A DNA stretch of 9,404 bases from DATFAS01 sp035254305 (GCA_035254305.1 DATFAS010000110.1:1-9404); one strand, 5' to 3'. Counted from the stretch's first letter, positions 1 through 6,587 are shown. Numbers and translations are program-made. Notes: a model not told the origin generated them from the letters alone.

Positions 1-69
1 TAAGAAGCTTCTTGCCTCCAAGTTCAGTTTAAGGGAATCAAAGACTAGTGCTCAGTCTATTTCATACTA

Positions 70-75
70 TATAAT
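70..75 (+). promoter_or_regulatory. Possible -10 element upstream of ccpN
   Basis: A perfect TATAAT lies about 95 bases before the ccpN start in an otherwise AT-rich leader. No good -35 box sits 16-18 bases upstream (the bases there read roughly TAGTGC), and there is no extended TGn motif. A second weak pairing is TTGATT at 75-80 with CATATT at 97-102 (16-base spacer). Either could drive the ccpN-yqfL unit; neither is secure from sequence alone. Confidence 0.3.
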
Positions 76-167
76 TGATTTGGGAATTGGAAACGACATA
101 TTTCTTTACCAACATAAGGGGCTTAAATCAGCTATGAATAATTATTATTGGCTATCTTACGGTAAGG

Positions 168-821
168 ATGGTGAATATCATCGAGCTCACAAAACGCCAA
201 GAATTAATCTTAGAAATTGTCAAAAGTGAAGGGCCAATCACTGGTGAGCAGATAGCGGAGAAGCTCAGTTTAACAAGAGCAACATTGCGCCCTGATCTCG
301 CCATCTTAACCATGGCTGGTTTTCTAGATGCTAGGCCAAGGGTTGGCTACTTTTACTCAGGGAAGAGTGGACCCCAATTATTGGGTGATCTTGCTCGGAA
401 GAAGGTAGTAAGGGATTATAAAGCCCACCCTGTTGTCATTAAGGAATCTACCACTGTCTATGATGCAGTGTGCACATTATTTTTGGAAGATGTAGGGACG
501 CTTTATGTCGCGAATGATAAGGGATTTCTGGCAGGAATCGTATCACGGAAGGATTTACTTCGTGCTATGCTTGGAAAACAGAAGATTGAGGATATTCCGG
601 TTAATATTATCATGTCTAGAATGCCTAATATTGTTGTTTGTCATCTTGAGGATAGTATCTTTGACGTAGCCAAAAAAATGATCAATTATCAGATTGATTC
701 TCTTCCTGTAGTCAGGGAAGTAAATGATGGTGAAAGGCAAGTGTATGAAGTGGTAGGTCGTGTAACAAAGACAACAGTGACTAAAGCTTATGTTGAACTT
801 GCAAGTGAACAATCCATATAG
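168..821 (+). CDS. ccpN: CcpN-type transcriptional repressor (HTH plus two CBS domains)
   Basis: Probable repressor of gluconeogenic genes. In B. subtilis CcpN binds the gapB and pckA promoters and responds to the ATP/ADP ratio; targets here are inferred. An N-terminal winged helix-turn-helix occupies about residues 8-62, with the family signature LTRATLRPDLAILTMAGF (35-52) and ARPRVGYFY. Two CBS domains follow, at about 84-140 (FLEDVGTLYV, SRKDLLRA) and 145-210 (IIMSRMPNIVV, IDSLPVV, VVGRVTKT). Length 217 aa is normal for the family. The start is ambiguous: ATG 168 and GTG 171 are adjacent, and alignment to the remembered B. subtilis N-terminus (MSTIELNKRQ) fits GTG 171 best. The only SD-like run, TAAGGA at 163-168, is too close to either start, so initiation looks weak. 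yqfL follows after 30 bases, suggesting co-transcription. Confidence 0.93.
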   Translation: MVNIIELTKRQELILEIVKSEGPITGEQIAEKLSLTRATLRPDLAILTMAGFLDARPRVGYFYSGKSGPQLLGDLARKKVVRDYKAHPVVIKESTTVYDAVCTLFLEDVGTLYVANDKGFLAGIVSRKDLLRAMLGKQKIEDIPVNIIMSRMPNIVVCHLEDSIFDVAKKMINYQIDSLPVVREVNDGERQVYEVVGRVTKTTVTKAYVELASEQSI

Positions 822-851
822 TCTTATGTAATTGGTTTAAAGGGGACTATT

Positions 852-1691
852 GTGAGGGAGGAATGCACCATTTTTGATCCTACCGTTTTTATCGTTTCCG
901 ACTCCGTTGGTGAAACGGCAGAAGTTGTTGTAAAAGCGGCTGCTAGCCAATTCGACGGTCAATCCATTGAAATTCGCAAATTTCCGTACGTGGAAGATGA
1001 AGGAACAATAAATGAACTTGTACTCGCAGCAAAGGAATGTGGAGCAATTATTGCACTTACACTTGTCATTCCAAGGTTGCAAGAACATATTAAGCTTGTT
1101 GCTAAAGAGCATGGGGTAACGGTTATTGATATCATGACTCCTATGGTTCAGGCGATTGAGGAAATTGCGAGGAAACAACCAAAAAATCAACCAGGACTTG
1201 TCCGGCAGCTTGATGAAGAGTATTTTCGAAAAGTAGAAGCTATTGAGTTTGCTGTTAAATATGATGATGGACGTGACCCACGAGGATTACTTCGTGCTGA
1301 TGTTGTATTAATTGGTGTCTCCCGCACCTCCAAAACACCATTATCCATGTATTTAGCTAATAAGCGCTTTAAGGTTGCTAATGTACCACTGGTACCAGAA
1401 GTAGAACCACCAGAAGAATTATTTATGATCCCTAAAAGGAAATGTATTGGACTCACAATTAGCCCAGATCAGCTGAATATGATTCGTAGAGAGAGATTGA
1501 AATCACTCGGTCTTACTTCTCAAGCGAATTATGCGAGCTTAGAGAGAATTATGCAGGAGCTTGAATATGCTGAAAAGATCATGAAACGTGTGGGTTGCCC
1601 AGTTATTAACGTCTCCAATAAGGCTGTGGAAGAGACCGCAAATTTAATTATGGAGATTATTCGCAAAAATAATAGTCAATTTGACAACTAA
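852..1691 (+). CDS. yqfL: PEP synthase/PPDK regulatory protein YqfL (DUF299 bifunctional kinase/pyrophosphorylase)
   Basis: Member of the DUF299 family. Characterised members reversibly inactivate pyruvate phosphate dikinase or PEP synthase by ADP-dependent phosphorylation of a threonine and reactivate it by phosphorolysis. B. subtilis YqfL sits next to CcpN and influences CcpN activity. Visible marks: FIVSDSVGETAE near the N-terminus (13-24), VRQLDEEYFRKVEAIEFAVK (117-136), DDGRDPRG (138-145), the P-loop-like GVSRTSKTPLS (155-165), VANVPLVPEVEPPEEL (175-190), RRERLKSLGL (212-221) and a C-terminal VSNKAVEETA. Length 279 aa fits. It starts with GTG; AAAGGGG at about 839-845 gives a 6-base spacing, and no in-frame ATG lies nearby. 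A strong terminator follows 12 bases after the stop, closing the ccpN-yqfL unit. The substrate (PPDK or PEP synthase) is not encoded in this window. Confidence 0.95.
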   Translation: MREECTIFDPTVFIVSDSVGETAEVVVKAAASQFDGQSIEIRKFPYVEDEGTINELVLAAKECGAIIALTLVIPRLQEHIKLVAKEHGVTVIDIMTPMVQAIEEIARKQPKNQPGLVRQLDEEYFRKVEAIEFAVKYDDGRDPRGLLRADVVLIGVSRTSKTPLSMYLANKRFKVANVPLVPEVEPPEELFMIPKRKCIGLTISPDQLNMIRRERLKSLGLTSQANYASLERIMQELEYAEKIMKRVGCPVINVSNKAVEETANLIMEIIRKNNSQFDN

Positions 1692-1703
1692 ATGGTTAGA
1701 AAT

Positions 1704-1735
1704 AAAAAAAGTTCTCGATTTGTCGAGAACTTTTT
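1704..1735 (+). terminator. Intrinsic terminator after yqfL
   Basis: Perfect inverted repeat: GTTCTCGA (1711-1718), loop TTTG, TCGAGAAC (1723-1730), followed directly by TTTTT (1731-1735) and preceded by AAAAAAA (1704-1710). The A and T runs extend the stem to about 13 pairs and allow some activity on the opposite strand. It ends the ccpN-yqfL unit and implies that yqxD-dnaG-sigA has its own promoter. Confidence 0.93.
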
Positions 1736-1930
1736 GCTTGAAAAGAAGGAAAAAGATGAAAAATATCGTATATATTATGTAAGAAAGTAAATAAATCTTA
1801 TTATAACATATTTTTTGCGGAGAGAGGTAATATCTAGACGAAAATCATTTCGACAAAATTCGGAATTCACTTATTTCATTTCCTTCAGAAGGAATCAATT
1901 TAGATTCGTAGAATAATGTGAGGAAGTGAG
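1736..1930 (+). promoter_or_regulatory. Non-coding gap before yqxD, presumed to carry the operon promoter
   Basis: This AT-rich stretch lies between the yqfL terminator and the TTG start of yqxD. It must contain the promoter for yqxD-dnaG-sigA if the terminator is efficient, but no -35/-10 pair is convincing. The best single matches are TATAAC at 1802-1807, TCGACA at 1850-1855 and TAGAAT at 1909-1914, none with a good partner. It also holds two short inverted repeats (1839-1852 and 1880-1894) and an 8-codon reading frame with an SD at 1756-1782. I recognise no riboswitch or T-box. Confidence 0.4.
1880..1894. repeat. Operator-like inverted repeat upstream of yqxD
   Basis: TTCCTTC, a single A, then GAAGGAA: a perfect 7-base dyad with one central base, 37 bases before the yqxD start. 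The spacing is too tight for a full RNA stem (at best 5 pairs around TCAGA), so a dimeric protein site is the more natural reading. No T-run follows. The binding factor, if any, is unknown, and a chance palindrome is possible. Confidence 0.4.
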
Positions 1931-2407
1931 TTGACACAATTGGTTTTATATGTTGATGCGGATGCAAATCCTGTCAAGACCATTATTGCCGAAGAAGCGG
2001 AAAAACATCAAGTGCAGGCGATATTTGTTTGTTCGTTTGCAAACCATTTTGGGCCTCCAAGCCCTGCAAGCCAACTTGTAACTGTAGACAAAAGCTATCA
2101 ATCCGTGGATATGTATATTGTAAATAAGGTCAAGCGAGGAGATCTAGTTGTTACAGACGATTATGGCTTGGCTAGTTTAGTACTGGCACGTGGTTGTTTG
2201 GCTATTAGTTCAAGGGGAAAAGAATATACTAATCATAATATTGATCAACTCTTGATGTCTCGGCATTTGTCCTACAAGGAAAGAATTTCTGGTAATAGAC
2301 CGAAGGGACCTAAGCGGCTAGCTGTGGAAGATGAGCTCTTCTTTCGAAAAAACCTGCAAAAATGTTTGCAATCTATGGCAGGAGATTTTGCGAGTTTTGA
2401 CGAATAA
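1931..2407 (+). CDS. yqxD: YqxD/YaiI family DUF188 protein
   Basis: Conserved DUF188 protein of unestablished function, often described as having a PIN-like nuclease fold. Conserved blocks are DADANPVK (9-16) near the N-terminus, VDKSYQSVDMYI (52-63), GDLVVTDDYGLASLVLARG (70-88), SSRGKEYT (93-100), GNRPKGPK (121-128) and FFRKNL. The aspartates in DADANP and TDD resemble a metal-binding acidic cluster; nuclease activity is inference. Length 158 aa is usual for the family. It starts with TTG 1931, preceded by GAGGA at 1920-1924 with a 6-base gap, and alignment of LYVDADANP supports this start. It comes first in the yqxD-dnaG-sigA group, as in B. subtilis, with 185 bases to the preferred dnaG start. 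Confidence 0.92.
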   Translation: MTQLVLYVDADANPVKTIIAEEAEKHQVQAIFVCSFANHFGPPSPASQLVTVDKSYQSVDMYIVNKVKRGDLVVTDDYGLASLVLARGCLAISSRGKEYTNHNIDQLLMSRHLSYKERISGNRPKGPKRLAVEDELFFRKNLQKCLQSMAGDFASFDE

Positions 2408-2417
2408 TATTTCGTTG

Positions 2418-2439
2418 CCTTATAAATATGCTTATAAGG
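2418..2439. repeat. Inverted repeat between yqxD and dnaG
   Basis: CCTTATAA (2418-2425), a 6-base spacer, then TTATAAGG (2432-2439): a perfect 8-base dyad starting 11 bases after the yqxD stop. It could be an mRNA hairpin protecting or separating the yqxD message, or a protein site. The stem is AT-rich and no U-tract follows (GAAATG), so it is not a normal intrinsic terminator. Each arm contains TTATAA, which also resembles a -10 element. Confidence 0.45.
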
Positions 2440-2572
2440 GAAATGTTAGCTTAATCTTTAGAAGGTCTATTCAGTGGGTAGGGATGATTTTTACATTATA
2501 AGAGATCCGTGAAGTAACCTTTTTATACTTAGATGGAAACGAGGAAAAACAAAGAAACCCTATGTGTCGCAG

Positions 2573-2581
2573 AAAGGATGG
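2573..2581 (+). promoter_or_regulatory. Probable dnaG ribosome binding site that decides the start
   Basis: AAAGGATGG lies 11 bases before the ATG at 2593. The longest reading frame begins at ATG 2533, but that codon has no SD (upstream bases are CCTTTTTATACTTAG). ATG 2578 overlaps this SD and cannot use it. The spacing to 2593 is slightly long but workable. Protein numbering (see dnaG) independently supports 2593. Confidence 0.55.
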
Positions 2582-2592
2582 ATCCGGCAAAC

Positions 2593-4428
2593 ATGATGAA
2601 TAGAATTCCTGAGGAGATTATCGACCAAGTACGGAATTCGATTAATATTGTTGACCTTATTGGGCAATATGTGAGCCTCCGAAAAAGCGGCCGTAGTTAC
2701 ATGGGATTATGTCCTTTCCATTCCGAGAAGACACCATCCTTTTCTGTTCAAGAAGACAAACAGATTTTTCATTGCTTTGGTTGTGGAGCTGGTGGTAATA
2801 TCTTCAGCTTTCTTATGAAGCTAGAGGGAGTCACTTTTCCAGAGGCGATTATAGCCTTAGCGCAAAGAGCAGGAATAGCCATACCGTCTAGTGAATGGAC
2901 ACAAACGGTGGAGTCACCGGAGCAGTTGGAAAAGCAAACCATACTTAAGGCATATGAATCTGTATCTCGAATTTACCACCACCTTCTCTTTCAGACAGAT
3001 TATGGGAAGGCTGCGAAGGAATACATGCTTAAGCGTCAGATTCGTCAAGATACTGCTGAAGAATTCGCCATTGGTTTTGCACCGGATAATTGGGAATTTT
3101 TGACTAGCCTGCTGACGAAACGAGGATATTCAGCAGCATTAATGCAGAAGGCTGGCTTGTTAGCACGAAGGGAATATGATCATAAGCCTTTTGATTTATT
3201 CCGTAATCGATTGATGTTTCCAATTGCAGATTCTGAGGGAAGGATTGTTGCGTTTGGGGGAAGAATCTTAGGTGAAGGACATCCCAAGTATTTAAACAGC
3301 CCAGAACATCCCCAATTTAACAAAAGTCGGATTCTTTTTAATCTAGCGAAAGCCAAATCTCATATTCGTAAGAAACGCCAAGTCATTCTGTTCGAAGGGT
3401 ACATGGATGTTATTGCTGCATGGCAATCAGGGCTTCATAATGGTGTAGCCTCTCTTGGTACCTCCTTAACAGAGGCACAGGCACAGATTCTTAAACGTTA
3501 TGCAGATCAAGTCATTATTTGTTACGATGCAGATAACGCTGGGATTGAAGCTGCGATGAAGGCTTCAGAAGTGCTTCAGAGGATAGGCTGTCAGGTGAGA
3601 ATTGTTCGTTTAGATGATGGATTTGACCCCGATGAGTTTATTAAAAAGTTCGGCTCAGAGAAATTCCTAAATCGAATACAGGATTCCCTTTCCGTGACAT
3701 CTTTCAAAATGGAAATCCTTCGTAGAAACTATGACCTTACAGATGAACAAGAACGAATGGAGTACATCTCCGCTATGCTAGACCAAATTTCAACACTGGC
3801 GAATGCGGTGGAAAGAGATCATTTTTTACGGGTTTTATCTGAACAATTTAACCTTTCGTTGGAAGCACTAAAACAAGAACAAAAAAAGATCTTTTATCAG
3901 CAAAAAAAGGCGAAAAACAGGGATAATCTGTCAAGAAATAGGAATAATAGTATAAATAATGGAAGACATGTGCCTGTTAAAACACTTTGGCCTGCTTACC
4001 ATAATGCAGAGCGTAAACTATTAGCTCTAATGATGTATAGTCCTGACTGGGCTGAAGAAATCATGAACAAGGTTGGCGGAAACTTTAATGTGGATGAATA
4101 TGCTGCCTTGGCTGCCCATCTTTATCAATACTATGCACAAGGAAACAGAGCCGAATTAAGTAAGTTTATTTCAGGGCTTGAGGATGAATCGTTAATTAAT
4201 ATTGCCTCTAGAATTGCTGTAGAGGAAATAACGGAGGATTTATCATCCCGAGAAGTGTCCGATTACATACAACAAGTCTTAAATTATCCAATATGGCTTG
4301 AGATGGAACAATTAAGACAAGAACAAAAAAAGTTAGAGAAGCAAGGGAACAGCCTAGGAGCTGCCCAATTAGGCATCCGAATCCTAGAATTAAAGAAATC
4401 GATGAAGCCTTTATCCACAAAACCCTAA
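2593..4428 (+). CDS. dnaG: DNA primase DnaG
   Basis: Synthesises the RNA primers that start Okazaki fragments and leading strands, working with the replicative helicase at the fork. Residues are numbered from ATG 2593. An N-terminal CHC2 zinc finger has C40, H43, C61 and C64, the ligand positions I recall for Geobacillus DnaG, which supports this start. The RNA polymerase core begins around 110 and includes LFRNRLMFPI (202-211). The TOPRIM part has the catalytic glutamate in LFEGYMDV (E268) and CYDADNAG with D312 and D314. A basic, Asn-rich linker (about 437-459) leads into the C-terminal helicase-binding domain. Length 611 aa is close to the family's usual size of about 600. The frame is open upstream to ATG 2533 (20 more residues), and some annotation would use that codon. 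The stop is 16 bases before sigA, so the two are almost certainly co-transcribed. Confidence 0.96.
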   Translation: MMNRIPEEIIDQVRNSINIVDLIGQYVSLRKSGRSYMGLCPFHSEKTPSFSVQEDKQIFHCFGCGAGGNIFSFLMKLEGVTFPEAIIALAQRAGIAIPSSEWTQTVESPEQLEKQTILKAYESVSRIYHHLLFQTDYGKAAKEYMLKRQIRQDTAEEFAIGFAPDNWEFLTSLLTKRGYSAALMQKAGLLARREYDHKPFDLFRNRLMFPIADSEGRIVAFGGRILGEGHPKYLNSPEHPQFNKSRILFNLAKAKSHIRKKRQVILFEGYMDVIAAWQSGLHNGVASLGTSLTEAQAQILKRYADQVIICYDADNAGIEAAMKASEVLQRIGCQVRIVRLDDGFDPDEFIKKFGSEKFLNRIQDSLSVTSFKMEILRRNYDLTDEQERMEYISAMLDQISTLANAVERDHFLRVLSEQFNLSLEALKQEQKKIFYQQKKAKNRDNLSRNRNNSINNGRHVPVKTLWPAYHNAERKLLALMMYSPDWAEEIMNKVGGNFNVDEYAALAAHLYQYYAQGNRAELSKFISGLEDESLINIASRIAVEEITEDLSSREVSDYIQQVLNYPIWLEMEQLRQEQKKLEKQGNSLGAAQLGIRILELKKSMKPLSTKP

Positions 4429-4444
4429 GGAAGGAGGGAATGCC

Positions 4445-5599
4445 ATGGCAAAAAAGACGGAAAACCAACAAGGCTCTGTTACTCAAATGGAGCAAGGAAG
4501 AAATGAACTAACAATAGAACAAGTAAAGGAACAGTTGGTTGAACTAGGCAAAAAGCGCGGTGTTCTCACATATAAGGAAATCATGGAGCGTCTATCTCCT
4601 TTTGACCAGGATCCAGACCAAATGGATGAGTTTTTTGAATATTTGGCGGATCAATCGGTTGAAGTCGTCAATGAATCAGAAGATGATGATGAGGATGATG
4701 AGGATATTCCTTCCGACGAGGAAGATCAGGAAGAATTTGATTTTGATGATTTATCGGTACCTCCAGGCATCAAAATCAATGACCCTGTAAGGATGTATCT
4801 GAAGGAAATTGGAAGGGTTCCACTGCTTTCCGCTGATGAGGAAATCAATCTTGCTCAGAGAATAGAGGACGGGGACGAGGAAGCAAAACGACGTCTAGCA
4901 GAAGCGAACCTTCGACTTGTTGTTAGTATTGCTAAACGGTATGTGGGTCGTGGCATGTTATTCCTTGACTTGATTCAAGAAGGTAATATGGGACTTATTA
5001 AAGCGGTTGAGAAATTTGATTACAAAAAAGGATATAAATTCAGTACGTATGCCACATGGTGGATCCGTCAGGCGATTACTAGAGCTATCGCAGACCAAGC
5101 AAGGACAATTCGTATCCCCGTCCATATGGTTGAAACAATCAACAAGCTGATTAGGGTATCAAGACAGTTGTTACAGGAACTGGGTAGAGAGCCTTCTCCT
5201 GAAGAAATAGCTGAAAAAATGGATTTAACTCCTGAGAAGGTTCGTGAAATCCTAAAGATTGCTCAAGAACCAGTTTCACTTGAGACACCAATTGGTGAAG
5301 AGGATGACTCGCATTTAGGTGATTTTATTGAGGATCAGGATGCGTTAGCACCATCTGATGCAGCTGCTTATGAGCTTTTGAAGGAGCAATTAGAGGATGT
5401 ACTCGATACGTTAACGGACCGGGAAGAGAATGTTTTGCGCTTGCGTTTTGGCCTTGATGATGGCAGAACGAGAACACTTGAAGAGGTTGGTAAAGTCTTT
5501 GGTGTTACTCGAGAAAGAATTCGGCAGATTGAAGCTAAGGCTCTTCGAAAGCTTCGCCATCCGAGTCGTAGTAAACGCCTCAAGGACTTCTTGGAATAA
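4445..5599 (+). CDS. sigA: RNA polymerase primary sigma factor SigA (RpoD)
   Basis: Housekeeping sigma-70 factor that directs RNA polymerase to -35/-10 promoters. Region 1.1-like N-terminus at about 21-75 (EQVKEQLVELGKKRGVLTY), then an acidic linker (77-102, 19 of 26 residues D or E). Region 1.2 begins at NDPVRMYLKEIG (112-123). Region 2 includes RLVVSIAKRYVGRGM, DLIQEGNMGLIKAVEKFD and the -10 recognition and melting helix YKFSTYATWWIRQAITRAI (197-215). Region 3 runs from about 225 to 290. Region 4.2 carries the -35 recognition HTH (TLEEVGKVFGVTRERIRQIE, 344-363), ending in LRHPSRSKRLKDFLE. At 384 aa it is about 13 residues longer than B. subtilis SigA as I remember it; the difference lies in the acidic linker. 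ATG 4445 has a strong SD, GGAGGG at 4433-4438, 6 bases away. A strong terminator follows. Confidence 0.98.
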   Translation: MAKKTENQQGSVTQMEQGRNELTIEQVKEQLVELGKKRGVLTYKEIMERLSPFDQDPDQMDEFFEYLADQSVEVVNESEDDDEDDEDIPSDEEDQEEFDFDDLSVPPGIKINDPVRMYLKEIGRVPLLSADEEINLAQRIEDGDEEAKRRLAEANLRLVVSIAKRYVGRGMLFLDLIQEGNMGLIKAVEKFDYKKGYKFSTYATWWIRQAITRAIADQARTIRIPVHMVETINKLIRVSRQLLQELGREPSPEEIAEKMDLTPEKVREILKIAQEPVSLETPIGEEDDSHLGDFIEDQDALAPSDAAAYELLKEQLEDVLDTLTDREENVLRLRFGLDDGRTRTLEEVGKVFGVTRERIRQIEAKALRKLRHPSRSKRLKDFLE

Positions 5600-5617
5600 A
5601 TAACTAAAACCCTTAAG

Positions 5618-5652
5618 AAATCTACCTTCCTCTTTAGGAAGGTGGATTTTTT
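5618..5652 (+). terminator. Intrinsic terminator after sigA
   Basis: The left arm AAATCTACCTTCC (5618-5630) pairs with GGAAGGTGGATTT (5637-5649) across the loop TCTTTA, with one G-T pair (T5623-G5644). A run of six T (5647-5652) closes it. It sits 18 bases after the sigA stop, with no reading frame across it, and ends the yqxD-dnaG-sigA unit. Confidence 0.93.
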
Positions 5653-5774
5653 ACTGTGAAAAGGATTAGTTGAACCATAATGTACAAGGCCATGATATTT
5701 CCTTCTAGGAGTGTTACGGAAATGTATGCCCTTTCGTACTTTTCTTCATTTTAGCGATTTTGAATGGACAATGC

Positions 5775-5808
5775 AAATGAGATGCTCAGTGGTTTTTCTC
5801 ATTTTTTT
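5775..5808 (+). terminator. Weak terminator-like hairpin upstream of trmK
   Basis: AAATGAGA (5775-5782) pairs perfectly with TCTCATTT (5797-5804) around a 14-base loop. The last three T of the arm continue into a run of seven T (5802-5808). The stem is only 8 pairs and AT-rich, so efficiency would be low. It may act as a backup to the sigA terminator or have no role. Confidence 0.3.
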
Positions 5809-5821
5809 GGAAAAATTAAGG

Positions 5822-5827
5822 TACAAT
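5822..5827 (+). promoter_or_regulatory. Possible -10 element for trmK-yqfO-ytpQ
   Basis: TACAAT, a 5/6 match to the sigma-A -10 consensus, lies 31 bases before the trmK start and downstream of the terminator-like sequence. No good -35 is found at 16-18 bases (the area reads CTCATTTTTT), and the bases just upstream (AGG) give no extended -10. Position favours it; sequence support is modest. Confidence 0.35.
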
Positions 5828-5858
5828 AAGAGGTAAAGCAATTCATTAGAGGTGCAAA

Positions 5859-6587
5859 ATGATTAGTATATCCAAACGTTTAGAAAGTATTGCAGACCTA
5901 GTAAAGAATGGGAGTCGTGTGGCGGATATTGGGTCTGACCATGCTATCCTACCAGTGTTTCTTATACAATCGGGTAAAGCGGTAAGTGCTATAGCTGGAG
6001 AAGTGAATAAAGGACCTTGGCAAGCTGCTTCTAACCAAGTGCGAGCTGTTGGTTTAATAAATAAAATTGAAGTTCGTATGGGTGATGGGCTAAGTGTATT
6101 AAAACCTGGTGAGGTAGATACCGTATGTATAGCTGGAATGGGAGGAACGTTGATTTGCTCTATTTTGACGGATGGGGAAGAGCAACTTAAAGGTGTCGAA
6201 AACCTCATTCTTCAACCAAATGTAGCAGAACGTAATGTGCGTGAATGGCTTTATCATCATGGTTGGGAATTAAAAGGTGAGAAAATCCTAGAAGAAGATG
6301 GATTGATCTATGAGATCCTCTTTGCAGAGAGGGGAAATCCGGATCTCCCCTATGTGGGAGAAAGGTGGACAAGAGAGCAATGGTTTGAAATTGGTCCTTA
6401 TTTGTGGGAGGAAAAAGGCACTGTCTATAGAAAAAAATGGCAAGCTGAGCAGGAAAAAATTAATCGGGCCTTAAAAGGATTGGAAAGGTCAATCTCTGAT
6501 GAGGCTAATATAAAGCGGCAAAGCTTGCAAAATCGTTTAAAATGGGTAGAGGAGGTTATTGAATGTTTTCCAAAGGACAAACGATAA
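5859..6587 (+). CDS. trmK: tRNA (adenine(22)-N1)-methyltransferase TrmK
   Basis: SAM-dependent methyltransferase that makes m1A at position 22 in the D-arm of certain tRNAs; B. subtilis YqfN was shown to do this. The N-terminal Rossmann domain carries SAM motif I as VADIGSDHAILP (21-32). AGEVNKGP (46-53) follows at the next strand, then GDGL (75-78), the family block IAGMGG (91-96) and LQPN (118-121) in the catalytic region. The C-terminal part, from about 160, is helical with many charged residues, fitting the coiled-coil tRNA-binding domain of the family. Length 242 aa is usual. ATG 5859 is preceded by AGAGG at 5848-5852 with a 6-base gap. The end overlaps yqfO by 25 bases, a sign of translational coupling. 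The sigA terminator separates it from the unit before. Confidence 0.95.
   Translation: MISISKRLESIADLVKNGSRVADIGSDHAILPVFLIQSGKAVSAIAGEVNKGPWQAASNQVRAVGLINKIEVRMGDGLSVLKPGEVDTVCIAGMGGTLICSILTDGEEQLKGVENLILQPNVAERNVREWLYHHGWELKGEKILEEDGLIYEILFAERGNPDLPYVGERWTREQWFEIGPYLWEEKGTVYRKKWQAEQEKINRALKGLERSISDEANIKRQSLQNRLKWVEEVIECFPKDKR

Noticed and set aside
1..3. TAA at the first bases as the stop codon of an upstream gene (glyS would be expected by synteny)
   Set aside because: Three bases cannot show a gene; the idea rests only on remembered gene order.
2..13. Perfect palindrome AAGAAGCTTCTT at the left edge
   Set aside because: No T-run follows and only a 4-pair stem with a 4-base loop can form, so it is not a terminator; a 12-base palindrome alone is weak evidence.
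837..1190. Long minus-strand reading frame opposite yqfL, and similar antisense frames opposite dnaG, sigA, trmK and ytpQ
   Set aside because: They lie opposite strongly conserved genes, have no recognisable domain and no convincing start signals; they are by-products of the coding strand.
1736..1930. Riboswitch, T-box or ribosomal leader in the gap before yqxD
   Set aside because: No conserved T-box motif, aptamer core or second terminator before the start codon could be recognised.
4221..4241. AGAGGAAAT and GGAGGATTT inside dnaG match the sigma-H -35 pattern, recalling the sporulation promoter before sigA in B. subtilis
   Set aside because: No GAAT-type -10 sits at the right distance downstream of either one, and such purine runs are common in coding DNA.
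5680..5754. 24-codon reading frame between sigA and trmK
   Set aside because: There is no properly spaced SD, no similarity I recognise, and the length is expected by chance.
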